This document shows, in pieces, positions 36,297 through 44,825 of a stretch of 64,000 nucleotides of DNA. The stretch is from Aquibacillus sediminis (GTDB taxonomy: Bacteria; Bacillota; Bacilli; Bacillales; Amphibacillaceae). The notes below the pieces were generated by a model. That model was given only the letters and a program-made list of their open reading frames with translations. It was not told the DNA's origin and did not search any database. Within the stretch, counting starts at the first letter, position 1. Every line of letters begins with the position of its first letter. Location of the stretch: the NCBI RefSeq assembly GCF_005870085.1, contig NZ_SZNM01000003.1, positions 124,001 through 188,000 on the forward strand, written 5' to 3'. The translations under genes and the position numbers were made by a program.

Positions 36297-38711
36297 TTAT
36301 TTAGATGTTGTTGTTGGTACATTTACTTTTTCAAATAATTCTTTTAGTGTTGTTTCGTTATGAATTGCTTCACTCCATGGTTCTTGAATCACAGATAATG
36401 CTTCATCCATGCGTGCATTGAATTCATCTCGCTTCTGTTTGTCATCTAATACTTCTTTGACATGGTCAATGCCAAAACGATCGACCCATTTTGATGTTCG
36501 TTCTAAGTAATTGGCTGTTTCACGGTAATATTGTAAATAAGCACCGACCCATTCCATTACTTCATCCTCTGTTTTTACCTTGACTAACAGATCAGCCTCT
36601 CTTAGCTCGGTACCACCATTACCACCAACATAAATTTCCCAAACACCTTCTAAACCAACAATTCCTACGTCTTTAATACCACCTTCCGCACAGTTTCTTG
36701 GACATGCTGATACACTCATTTTAAATTTATGTGGCCCATATAGCCCTTCGAATTTTTGCTCTAGACGAATTCCAAGGCCAGTGGAATCTTGTGTACCAAA
36801 ACGACAAAACTCTGAGCCAACACATGTCTTAACTGTTCGAAGCCCTTTCGCATACGCATGACCTGATGGCATATCAAGATCTGCCCAAATATCAGGTAAG
36901 TCCTCTTTATTAACACCTAATAAGTTAATCCGTTGTCCACCAGTTATTTTTATCATACCAACATCGTATTTTTCCGCTGCATCAGCAATTTTACGTAAGT
37001 CCTCGGCATTGGTTACCCCACCATACATTCTAGGTACAACCCCAAAGGTTCCATCTTTTTGTATATTGGCGTGCATTCTTTCATTAACAAAACGTGACTC
37101 TTTTTCATCATGATATTCTTTCGGTTTAAGCATTCCCATGTAATAGTTCAATGCTGGTTTACACTTTGAACAACCTTCTTCATTTTTCCAACCAAGTACG
37201 TTCATGACTTCGCGGGTGGTACGCATGCCCTTTTCCTCAATTTCAGCAATGACTTCATCCTTGGATAAATCGGTACAACCACAGATCGACTCTTTCTGAT
37301 CGGCATTATAATCGTCACCAAGCGTGTACTCCAATAGGTCTGACACAAGCGACTTACAAGTCCCACAAGAACGTGAGGCATTCGTACACCCTTTAACCTG
37401 TTCCACACTTGTTAACCCCTGGGAGTTAATGGCTTCTACAATGGTGCCTTTATCAACCCCATTACACCCACAAATCAATTCGTCATCAGGCATACTGGCC
37501 ACAAGGTCCGAGCCTGACTCCTCACGTTCACCAGCTTCTAAGTACTCTTCGACGTCGGCGCCCTTTTTAATCATACTTAATAGTCGTGTACCTTCTTTCG
37601 TGTCTCCAAATAAGACTGCACCTGAAATTTTTCCTTGATCGACAATCACTTTTTTATACGTTCCATTCCAATCATCGTACATTTTGATTGCTTTTGTATT
37701 ACTCTGCTCATTAATCATCCCTGTCGAGAACACATCAACACCAGATACTTTTAACTGCGTGGATAGGACCGACCCTTTGTACCCTTCATCTTCTTTGTTA
37801 CAAATATGCTTCGCCAATGCCTTACCTTGTTCATACAGTGGGGCAACTAGGCCATATACCATCTGATCGTGCTCGGCACATTCCCCTACCGCATAAATGT
37901 TCGCGACATCGGTTTCCATATGATCGTTCACGACAATACCTTTATTAACACCAATGCCAGATTCTAACGCCAAGGAAACATTCGGTCTAATCCCAACCGC
38001 CATAACAACTAAGTCTGCAGAAATCCTACCACCATCGCTAAACTTAAGACCCGTTACGCGCTTTTTCCCGGTGATGTCTGTTGTTTGTTTATTTAATAAG
38101 AAATTCATGCCTTGTTGTTCTAATTCTTTTTGAAGTAGTTCACCTGCATCTCGGTCCAATTGACGTTCCATCAGGTAATCCGAGATATGAATGACATCGA
38201 CTTCCATTCCTAAGTTTAAAAGCCCACGTGCTGCTTCAAGACCTAGTAATCCACCACCAATGACTGCTGCCCGTTGATATTTTTTCGAATAGTCTATCAT
38301 TGTTTCACAGTCTTTAATGTCACGGAAAGCCGTTACCCCTTCTTTATCCGCACCTGGTAAAGGTAACATGAATGGATTGGAGCCTGTTGCGATAATCAAG
38401 TAATCATACGCTTCTTTTCGATCCTTATCAGTAACAACGATTTGTTTTTCTTTGTCAATGTTGGTCACCGTTTCACCAGGGTATAATCGAATATTGTTCT
38501 CCTCATACCAGTGCCACTCATTTAAAGTGATATCGCTAAGCTCTGTGTCCCCTTGCAACACCTTAGATAATTGAATCCTATTATAGTTCGGATACGGTTC
38601 ACTACCAAACACAACAATGTCAAATTCATTCGGTTTTAGTTTCAAGATTTCTTCAATTGTTCGAATACCAGCCATTCCATTTCCAATTAGTACAAGTTTT
38701 TGTTTCGACAT
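36297..38711 (-). CDS. nirB: Assimilatory nitrite reductase large subunit
   Basis: 804 residues. Domains in order: FAD/NADH pyridine nucleotide-disulfide part (residues 5-300, LIGNGMAGIRTIEEI); two BFD-like [2Fe-2S] modules (Cys 414/416/449/452 and 477/479/514/517); and the siroheme-[4Fe-4S] half domains, with cluster Cys 630, 636, 670 and 674 (CVGSEFCRFG, SACPRNCAEGG). It reduces nitrite to ammonium. ATG 38711 was chosen (GGTGG upstream, N-terminus MSKQKLVLIGNG); the ORF could start 5 codons earlier. First gene of the operon, behind a TnrA-type box. Confidence 0.96.
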   Translation of the reverse strand: MSKQKLVLIGNGMAGIRTIEEILKLKPNEFDIVVFGSEPYPNYNRIQLSKVLQGDTELSDITLNEWHWYEENNIRLYPGETVTNIDKEKQIVVTDKDRKEAYDYLIIATGSNPFMLPLPGADKEGVTAFRDIKDCETMIDYSKKYQRAAVIGGGLLGLEAARGLLNLGMEVDVIHISDYLMERQLDRDAGELLQKELEQQGMNFLLNKQTTDITGKKRVTGLKFSDGGRISADLVVMAVGIRPNVSLALESGIGVNKGIVVNDHMETDVANIYAVGECAEHDQMVYGLVAPLYEQGKALAKHICNKEDEGYKGSVLSTQLKVSGVDVFSTGMINEQSNTKAIKMYDDWNGTYKKVIVDQGKISGAVLFGDTKEGTRLLSMIKKGADVEEYLEAGEREESGSDLVASMPDDELICGCNGVDKGTIVEAINSQGLTSVEQVKGCTNASRSCGTCKSLVSDLLEYTLGDDYNADQKESICGCTDLSKDEVIAEIEEKGMRTTREVMNVLGWKNEEGCSKCKPALNYYMGMLKPKEYHDEKESRFVNERMHANIQKDGTFGVVPRMYGGVTNAEDLRKIADAAEKYDVGMIKITGGQRINLLGVNKEDLPDIWADLDMPSGHAYAKGLRTVKTCVGSEFCRFGTQDSTGLGIRLEQKFEGLYGPHKFKMSVSACPRNCAEGGIKDVGIVGLEGVWEIYVGGNGGTELREADLLVKVKTEDEVMEWVGAYLQYYRETANYLERTSKWVDRFGIDHVKEVLDDKQKRDEFNARMDEALSVIQEPWSEAIHNETTLKELFEKVNVPTTTSK

Positions 38712-38791
38712 GTAATCATCCACCAACCCTTTTTCTGAAAATTCAATCTAGAGTTAGTGTACTGGGTATACGATTAGTTATTCAACGAGGT

Positions 38792-38808
38792 TGTCAGATA
38801 ATCTTACA
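38792..38808. promoter_or_regulatory. TnrA box upstream of nirB
   Basis: TGTCA-GATAATC-TTACA matches TGTNAN7TNACA exactly. Its centre is 89 bp upstream of the nirB start. A -10-like TACACT (minus strand, 38761-38756) would place the start point about 50 bp from the box centre, the distance used by TnrA-activated promoters. This predicts induction of nitrite assimilation under nitrogen limitation. Confidence 0.75.
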
Positions 38809-38984
38809 AACCCCTCCGCTTAATCGTCTAAATGCAAACGCTTTAATTGGTATTGCGTTTTTAAATGAAAAAGCAACGCTGAAACGGATTGGAAACGGAT
38901 ACAACTAGTGTTATTTTGTCTAACAACAAAAGGAAGAAAAATAGTTCTATCGTACTATCAACTGCTCACTTCAATATTTGACTA

Positions 38985-39060
38985 TAGACGTAAGTGGGAA
39001 GTTTCGCTAATCATTGGGCTCTTAGCGGACATGGTAAATATGCGGACACGACTATCCACC
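38985..39060. repeat. Degenerate relative of repeat family 4
   Basis: CATTGGGCTCTTAGCGGACA and ATGCGGACACGA resemble TATTGGGCTTAATAGCGGAA and ACACGAA of arrays 4a/4b. One worn unit. The rest of 38809-39092 shows no gene with a ribosome binding site. Confidence 0.4.
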
Positions 39061-39092
39061 GCCACCCATTTTATCAATTCCTATACAACTAG

Positions 39093-39130
39093 AAAGGCCG
39101 TTCAAAAGTATAACTTCTGAACGGCCTTTA
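39093..39130. terminator. Bidirectional-looking terminator
   Basis: AAAGGCCGTTCA pairs with TGAACGGCCTTT around a 14-nt loop; T-rich tails lie on both sides (plus TATTTTT, minus CTAGTTG). It follows the stop of the CPA2 antiporter gene on the minus strand. Confidence 0.88.
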
Positions 39131-39139
39131 TTTTTACCA

Positions 39140-41203
39140 TCAATCATCATAATCATTTCGTAATAGCATTTCTTTTGGAATTTTTGTACCTCTAGCACCT
39201 CGTAAATCAGCCTCCATCATTTCAGTTGGATAGAATAGAAGCAAACTTCCGCGGTTTAAATCGACCAATTTTTTCGGCAAGATATCAAGTTCTGGATGCC
39301 AAGCGACAGTTCCTCTACGGGCACTAATTAAAATAACAAGATCATTTGATTTAACGCCTTTTAGATCTTTCTCATACAACGTGTCCCAATTGTCGGTTGA
39401 ATGAAATTCGATCGGAACTTTTGGACGAACATATTTCGAAATATTTTCATACGTTTCTTGATTATCATTTACAATATAAGATTTAATTGGTGCATTTAAC
39501 TGTAACGATATATCTTTCACAATTCGCATCGAATCCTCAAATCCTGGTTTAAATGCTACATTGTTCGGAATGATTAAAAGAATACGTTCTGTTGTATTCA
39601 ACGGATGCCTCATTTTTGCAATAAGGGAACGTTGATAGGTGTGCTCCAAGAAGTTATCGATTATATTTCCAAATATTTTCCTACTTCCTTCATGTTCACC
39701 ATTCCAACCAGCAATAATGGTAGTTATTCTTTCTTCTGTAACAGCACGTTCTATTCCCATGCCAATATTACGATCAACTCTTGTAAGCAATTTAACAGGA
39801 ACATCTGCACCTGAGGCATACATAACCGCATGTCCAAGCATTCTTTCCGCCTGTGCTACTTCAGAATTAGCTTGCTTTAAATCCCGCTGTACAACACTTA
39901 ACGGGTACAGAGGCTCTTCGGTATTTTTAGCTTTTTTCAAAATAAAACCTAAATCCATTAATGATTCCATCGTATCTGGATTTGCCAATGGAATGAGAAT
40001 CCGTTCAGGTAGCCCTTCTTTTTGAGGTTCCGCATCTTGAAAGGTAGAAAGTTTTCGTGCATATTTTTCAGAGAAATATGGACCTAAAATACAAGTAAGC
40101 AAGATCATGACAATTACCGCGTTTATTGTTTGCTGATTTAATAAACCGATTTGAAAACCAACTAAAGTAGATGCTAACGTTGCAGCTGCCTGCGAGATCG
40201 ATAAACCAAATATTAGTTTTCTTTCATCTACTGTATATCCATATATCTTACTAGTGATAAAGCCAGCTATCCCTTTACCGGCAACAACTGCGAATAATAT
40301 TAATCCTGTTACAACCCATGCTTCAGGATTGGATATTAACAGACTTAAATCCATCAGCATACCGACAGATAATAAGAAAAAAGGGATAAACAATGCATTC
40401 GCAGTAAATCGGATCCGATTCATAAGTGGACCATGATCATAAATATAGCGATTTAATGCTAAACCTGCTAAAAACGCACCGATGATCGGTTGTAATCCAG
40501 CAAATAATGCAACACTTCCAGCGACAAACAAAATCACCATCACAAAGTTAAACTCTGTCGCTGCATCATTGCTTGAATTTCTAAAAAACCACCTGGAAAT
40601 TGTCGGGGTAAGTATAAGTACAGCAACGGTAAATAAAGCAGTGGCAATGATTAAATTTAACCAAAAACCAATTGATAACTCACCTTCTGTTGTTCCCGTA
40701 ATGACCGCTAAGACAAGTATTGCTAATGTATCCGTTATAAGCGTTCCACCAATAACGGTCGTCACAGCCTTATTTTTCGCCAATCCCATTCGGCTCACAA
40801 TCGGGTATCCTAGTAACGTATGTGACCCAACAATTGACCCTAACAATATCGAAGCTTCTACACTGAAATCTAAATAAATACCAACGAACGTACCTAACGC
40901 CGCTGGGATAATAAATGAAAGTAATCCAAAGTAAATACTACGTTGTCGATATTTCTTAAAACCATCTATATCTAACTCTAATCCTGCAATAAAAATAATA
41001 AATAGTAAACCTACAGTACCGAGTAACTCAATCGTTGTATCTCTAGCTAATAAATTCAACCCATTTGGACCAACAATAATTCCAGCAACAATTGGACCTA
41101 TAATAGCAGGTATACGTAATTTTCCCATTAATATAGGAAAAAATAAGAAAATTAACACAGCTAAACCAAAAATAACGACTGGTTCCTGTAATGGTATATT
41201 CAA
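39140..41203 (-). CDS. CPA2-family monovalent cation/proton antiporter with C-terminal Usp-like domain
   Basis: About 687 residues. Twelve to thirteen helices in residues 1-385 (GKLRIPAIIGPIVAGIIVGP, ELDIDGFKKYRQ, TLLGYPIVSRMGLAKNKAVT, GLQPIIGAFLAGLALNRYI) match KefB/NhaS-type CPA2 exchangers. A soluble C-terminal region of about 290 residues holds two weak universal-stress-like folds (ERILIPLANPDTMESLMDLG; ERILLIIPNNVAF). It probably exchanges Na+ or K+ for protons. TTG 41203 was chosen because GAGGGA is 6 nt upstream; an ATG at 41227 lies before that SD. Confidence 0.88.
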   Translation of the reverse strand: MNIPLQEPVVIFGLAVLIFLFFPILMGKLRIPAIIGPIVAGIIVGPNGLNLLARDTTIELLGTVGLLFIIFIAGLELDIDGFKKYRQRSIYFGLLSFIIPAALGTFVGIYLDFSVEASILLGSIVGSHTLLGYPIVSRMGLAKNKAVTTVIGGTLITDTLAILVLAVITGTTEGELSIGFWLNLIIATALFTVAVLILTPTISRWFFRNSSNDAATEFNFVMVILFVAGSVALFAGLQPIIGAFLAGLALNRYIYDHGPLMNRIRFTANALFIPFFLLSVGMLMDLSLLISNPEAWVVTGLILFAVVAGKGIAGFITSKIYGYTVDERKLIFGLSISQAAATLASTLVGFQIGLLNQQTINAVIVMILLTCILGPYFSEKYARKLSTFQDAEPQKEGLPERILIPLANPDTMESLMDLGFILKKAKNTEEPLYPLSVVQRDLKQANSEVAQAERMLGHAVMYASGADVPVKLLTRVDRNIGMGIERAVTEERITTIIAGWNGEHEGSRKIFGNIIDNFLEHTYQRSLIAKMRHPLNTTERILLIIPNNVAFKPGFEDSMRIVKDISLQLNAPIKSYIVNDNQETYENISKYVRPKVPIEFHSTDNWDTLYEKDLKGVKSNDLVILISARRGTVAWHPELDILPKKLVDLNRGSLLLFYPTEMMEADLRGARGTKIPKEMLLRNDYDD

Positions 41204-41227
41204 AAGCAATCCCTCACAATCCATCAT

Positions 41228-41542
41228 GACTTTTATTTATAACTATTGACATGGTCGTTTTATTACGATTACGAATGATTAATATACTATATTTTTTATT
41301 AGTTGCCAATAATTATTTATCATTATTTATTTTCCGGTTGAATCGTGACTCAACATAGGTGAAATACCCAGTCACTATGGTGAAAGTGGGACATAGGGAC
41401 AGGGCACTTGTCCCCGTTGATGAACCGAAAAAAACTGACAGACACATTAACTCACCATCTTATCGGATAAAAAAGGAATACAAAACGCGTTGCGCTCTGC
41501 ATTCCTAATATAACTTTTCTCTCCTAGAATGGAACCGTCATA
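41228..41542. other. Intergenic region with terminator after chrA
   Basis: The minus-strand hairpin AGGAATGCA / TGTATTCCT (41474-41508), followed by TTTTTTATCC, is the likely terminator of chrA. Further in, GGGACA and TGTCCC (41396-41416) form a short inverted repeat related to the dispersed GGTGCCTGTCAC motif. Nothing else recognised. Confidence 0.6.
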
Positions 41543-42736
41543 CTAAATGAACTGGAACACATACCCACCAGCAACACCTATCAACACAATCATCCACGCT
41601 GGTAGTTTCCAAACATTTAACAATGCAAATAAAATAACAGCTAATGCGAAATCGGAAGCGTCAAATATCGAACTAATTAAAACTGGATCGTAAAAGGCTG
41701 CTAATAAGATACCCACTACACTAGCATTAACCCCCATTAAAATACCTTGAAAAGATGCCCGGTTGCGCAATTCATTCAAGAATGGTAACGCCGCTATAAT
41801 AAGTAAGAACGATGGCAAAAAGATTCCTACTGTGGCGACAACTGCACCTATGAGCCCATCGATCATCGTTCCCAAATAACTGGAGAATGTAAATAACGGT
41901 CCTGGTACCGCTTGAGCCATCCCATAACCAGCTAAAAATTCATCCGGAGATAACCAACCTGTTGGTACAACTTCGCGTTCGATCATTGGTAACACAACAT
42001 GTCCCCCGCCAAACACTAATGAACCAACACGAAAAAACGTATCAAACATACTTAGTAACGGATCATCTGTCATTCGCGTTAAAATGGGTAACACGATTAA
42101 TAGGGTTATTAAGGTACCCAGTGACATCATCCCGGCACGTTTAGTAATAGAAACCGAAAATGGCTGGACCTTTGATTCCGCCTTTTCACTAAATAGTTTT
42201 AAGCCTAGTAAACCTGCAGTCAATATAACGACAATTTGCATCCATGCAGACGGATAGATTAACATGACCATTGCAGCTACTACCGCTATCGCAAGACGTG
42301 TTTTATCTGGAGTCAATTTCTTCCCCAGTCCAATTAACGCGTGAAGGACAACAGCTGCTGCTACTATTTTTAAACTATGAATAAATCCTGCTTCATCCAA
42401 TGTGAAAGTTTGATACAACATCGCAAAAACAACAAGTACAATAATTGATGGTACTGTAAAACCAAACCACGACATTAGTCCTCCAAGCAATCCGCCACGT
42501 AGCATCCCAATGGATATTCCAACCTGGCTACTGGCTGGACCTGGTAAAAATTGACAAAGTGCTATAATATCTGCATACATTTTGTCATCCAACCATTTAC
42601 GTCGATCAATGTATTCATCTTTAAAATAAGCAAGGTGGGCAACAGGACCACCAAATGATGTTAGCCCCAACTTTGTTGATACACCTAAGATTTCCATAAG
42701 TGTTCGAAACCTGCTTTTGGTCGGATTCGGTTTCAT
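41543..42736 (-). CDS. chrA: Chromate transporter ChrA, long form
   Basis: 397 residues, two homologous CHR halves: GLTSFGGPVAHLAYFKDEYI with FLPGPASSQVGISIGMLRGG in the first, and GSLVFGGGHVVLPMIEREVV with GMAQAVPGPLFTFSSYLGTM in the second. The repeated FGG and PGP motifs define the family, which exports chromate by a proton-coupled mechanism; some members move other oxyanions. Start ATG 42736 with GGGGGA. Its leader may encode a short peptide (42908-42988). Confidence 0.93.
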   Translation of the reverse strand: MKPNPTKSRFRTLMEILGVSTKLGLTSFGGPVAHLAYFKDEYIDRRKWLDDKMYADIIALCQFLPGPASSQVGISIGMLRGGLLGGLMSWFGFTVPSIIVLVVFAMLYQTFTLDEAGFIHSLKIVAAAVVLHALIGLGKKLTPDKTRLAIAVVAAMVMLIYPSAWMQIVVILTAGLLGLKLFSEKAESKVQPFSVSITKRAGMMSLGTLITLLIVLPILTRMTDDPLLSMFDTFFRVGSLVFGGGHVVLPMIEREVVPTGWLSPDEFLAGYGMAQAVPGPLFTFSSYLGTMIDGLIGAVVATVGIFLPSFLLIIAALPFLNELRNRASFQGILMGVNASVVGILLAAFYDPVLISSIFDASDFALAVILFALLNVWKLPAWMIVLIGVAGGYVFQFI

Positions 42737-43249
42737 ATAATCCCCCTTTTAAAAAAAATTGTAGGATAAGATATAGTATTACACGGCTGACCAATCCTTG
42801 TATGTACAACTTATGGAGACGAAGAGACTATTCTTTTCCTGTGTAAATATCTCCTCCCTGTCTCCATATATTAATGTATAATAATTTACTTATATGTACA
42901 ACGAAATTTAGAGATTTAACATGTAAAGATTTTGTAAACTAATGATGGCTGTGGCTGTTATCATCACCGTGACAATGAATCTGTTCACACTATCCTCCTC
43001 CAAAAACAGTTGCAAACATTTGTTCTTTTGTATATAATTTAAATCATAGATTTTAAGAAATTTCAGATTATACGTACAACTTCAAAAAATGTTGCAAATT
43101 CACTGTAAAAGTCATTTTTTGTCTTTGTTTTCACTACTTGACTGCATGTTCAGTGTAATTTACTGGCTGAAACTGTCCTATCACCATTCAAGAATAGATA
43201 AAATCTATGTTAAACTAGAAAACAGTGTTTTGTGAAAGTGGGGATACAG
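42737..43249. other. Divergent region between chrA and the LytTR gene
   Basis: Besides the possible leader peptide, TAYGTACAAC occurs three times in the same sense (42801, 42893, 43071). Seen on the minus strand, GTTGTAC is compatible with parts of LytTR-type sites, but the spacing (92 and 178 bp) is not the usual tandem arrangement. Confidence 0.35.
42908..42988 (-). CDS. Possible leader peptide upstream of chrA, 26 aa
   Basis: GGAGGAGG (42994-43001) is followed 5 nt later by GTG and 25 more codons: MNRFIVTVMITATAIISLQN, then LYMLNL and stop. The SD is the strongest in this 500-bp gap. The peptide is hydrophobic. It ends 172 bp before chrA, and GGAGAC/GTCTCC inverted repeats lie between. 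Leader or toxin-like peptide are both possible; unrecognised. Confidence 0.35.
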   Translation of the reverse strand: MNRFIVTVMITATAIISLQNLYMLNL

Positions 43250-43975
43250 ATGGGACAATTATCCGTTATTGTTGCAGAGAGACACCCTTATTCCATAGGT
43301 CGTCTTATCAAAGACGCTGAAAGCTATCTCGAGATGACAGTGATTGGCCAAGTACAAGAGGAAGAAGAATTAGTGAAACAAACCACTCTTTACCAACCAG
43401 ATCTACTAATTGTCGATACAAACATCTCTAGTAAAGATGTACTATCAACCGTTAATAAATGTCTTTCCTTTCATCCAAGTTTGAAAGTGATTTTTGTAAC
43501 CGTTTCTACCGAATATGCTGTACAAGCTTTTTCTATCGATGCGATCGATTATATTGTAAAACCATATAAAAACGAACGATTATTTCGCGCCATACATCAA
43601 GCAAAACATTGCATTCAATCTCAAAATTCGCACCAACGAGACCACTCCAAGAGACTATATATTCGCCAAGGCGCTATTCATCACTATATACCAAAAGAAG
43701 AAATATTATTTCTCGAAAAGACAAAACATAAAGTGTTTATTCATTCAACAAATCAAATTTATGAAACACAAGAAACACTAACGTATTATTTGGATATTCT
43801 TGATGATGATTTTTACCGTTCCCATCGATCGTATATCATTAATCTTAGTAATTTATCACGTATTGAGCCATCTGGTCACACATTCCTAGCATATTTTCAA
43901 CAGTATGATCGACCAGCCTTCATTTCAAAAACACAATTGAACAATATTAAGCAACAAATGCATATTTTCAAATGA
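43250..43975 (+). CDS. LytTR-family response regulator (orphan)
   Basis: 241 residues. Receiver domain (1-120) with VIVAERHPYS, the phospho-acceptor in LLIVDTNISS (Asp), and the Lys in DYIVKPYKNERLF. The LytTR DNA-binding domain (about 135-240) has RLYIRQGAIHHYIPKEEILF, DFYRSHRSYIINLSNLSRIE and FISKTQLNNIKQQM. The first acidic pair of the receiver is reduced to a single Glu (AERHPYS), so phosphorylation may be weak. No kinase is nearby. ATG 43250 was preferred to GTG 43232 (GTGGGG upstream). Confidence 0.88.
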   Translation: MGQLSVIVAERHPYSIGRLIKDAESYLEMTVIGQVQEEEELVKQTTLYQPDLLIVDTNISSKDVLSTVNKCLSFHPSLKVIFVTVSTEYAVQAFSIDAIDYIVKPYKNERLFRAIHQAKHCIQSQNSHQRDHSKRLYIRQGAIHHYIPKEEILFLEKTKHKVFIHSTNQIYETQETLTYYLDILDDDFYRSHRSYIINLSNLSRIEPSGHTFLAYFQQYDRPAFISKTQLNNIKQQMHIFK

Positions 43976-44166
43976 AGCTTTGATGAAATACAAGGTTGGT
44001 ATCGATTATAAAGCATCACTTCCATCAATTAGGATTTTCCTTTATCCTCTGCTGATGGTCGTAAATCTATCACTATCATTGCTTTAACTAGTGACTATGT
44101 TTATCCATTCCAATCACGGTTAAATAATTTCTATAGTAGTATTTATTTTTTATTAGGAGGTTAATT

Positions 44167-44310
44167 TTGGATTCATTGTCAAATGAACTTTTGATTGAGG
44201 CTTATAGTAAAGCTCAACAATTGCAGTTGGATGAGGATTTTATTGTTCTTCTAAAAGAGGAAATTAATCGACGAGGATTGCAAACAAAATACAATCTATT
44301 CTCCATATAA
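44167..44310 (+). CDS. sda: Sporulation histidine kinase inhibitor Sda
   Basis: 47 residues from TTG 44167, six nt after AGGAGG. The core LSNELLIEAYSKAQQLQLDE followed by DFIVLLKEEINRRGL aligns with B. subtilis Sda (LSDELLIESYFKA... DFIELIENEIKRRSL), a helical hairpin that blocks KinA when replication is disturbed. Length is that of the family. It precedes the ribonucleotide reductase leader, a notable pairing of a replication checkpoint with dNTP supply. TTATCC hexamers at 44042 and 44101 are partial DnaA-box matches. Confidence 0.9.
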   Translation: MDSLSNELLIEAYSKAQQLQLDEDFIVLLKEEINRRGLQTKYNLFSI

Positions 44311-44372
44311 CCAAATTATATAGTTATATATTGAAAATCTATCACTGATAGGATAAGATGGTACCAGACTCA

Positions 44373-44419
44373 AATCTATATATTGATAAAATTTACACCG
44401 AAACAACTATATATTGTAC
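44373..44419 (+). promoter_or_regulatory. Tandem NrdR boxes overlapping the nrd promoter
   Basis: AATCTATATATTGATA (44373-44388) and CAACTATATATTGTAC (44404-44419) both carry CTATATATTG, 31 bp apart, which is three helical turns, the spacing known for NrdR pairs. TTGATA at 44383 could be the -35, and the second box covers the -10 region, so binding would block transcription. NrdR represses RNR genes when dATP/ATP is sufficient. Confidence 0.75.
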
Positions 44420-44423
44420 GCTA

Positions 44424-44606
44424 AAGGTAAAGATGCCAAACGGCTTAATAGGGAAACTGGTGCAAATCCAGTACTGCCCCCGCAACTGTAAGTGGTACGA
44501 ACCGAGCAAATCCACTGTATGATCCCATGGTAAAACACTATTGCCAGTTTATACGGGAAGGGCTCGAAGTAGGTGACACCACAAGTCAGGAGACCTGTCT
44601 TTACTT
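44424..44606 (+). promoter_or_regulatory. Cobalamin (AdoCbl) riboswitch
   Basis: Contains GGTGCAAATCCAGTACTGCC then CCCGCAACTGTAAG (44459-44492), and the B12 box AAGTCAGGAGACCTG (44583-44597). P1 is GTAAAGA (44426) with TCTTTAC (44598). It precedes a B12-independent class I RNR. In organisms that also have a B12-dependent class II RNR, this switch turns class I off when B12 is available; the presence of class II elsewhere is predicted, not seen. Confidence 0.95.
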
Positions 44607-44737
44607 TGGAGTAGTTACTTTTAGTTAACTACTTAAGTTTCAAATTTCTCGGGGATTGGGAAGATGAAACGATGGCTTTGAAATCTAATTGGACAAGTAT
44701 ATTGTCTATGTCCTTTCTTTTTTCATGTTATCGTTTT

Positions 44738-44767
44738 GCTGCTCAAATCCTTGAGCAGCTTTTTTTA
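44738..44767 (+). terminator. Intrinsic terminator of the cobalamin riboswitch expression platform
   Basis: GCTGCTCAA pairs with TTGAGCAGC around ATCC, then six T. It lies between the aptamer and the nrdE start (44826). GGACA/TGTCC (44691-44713) just upstream may be the competing structure. Confidence 0.85.
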
Positions 44768-44825
44768 TGCAATAAGTTAGATGAGGTCTACCATTCTTAC
44801 GTTTCTATTTAGAGGAGGAATAATC

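Noticed and set aside
38840-38855. TGCAAACGCTTTAA as a cre site before nirB
   Set aside because: Mismatches at key flanking positions; a TnrA box explains the regulation better.
38657-38908. 83-codon plus-strand ORF over the nirB start
   Set aside because: Mostly antisense to nirB and its promoter/TnrA box, with no SD.
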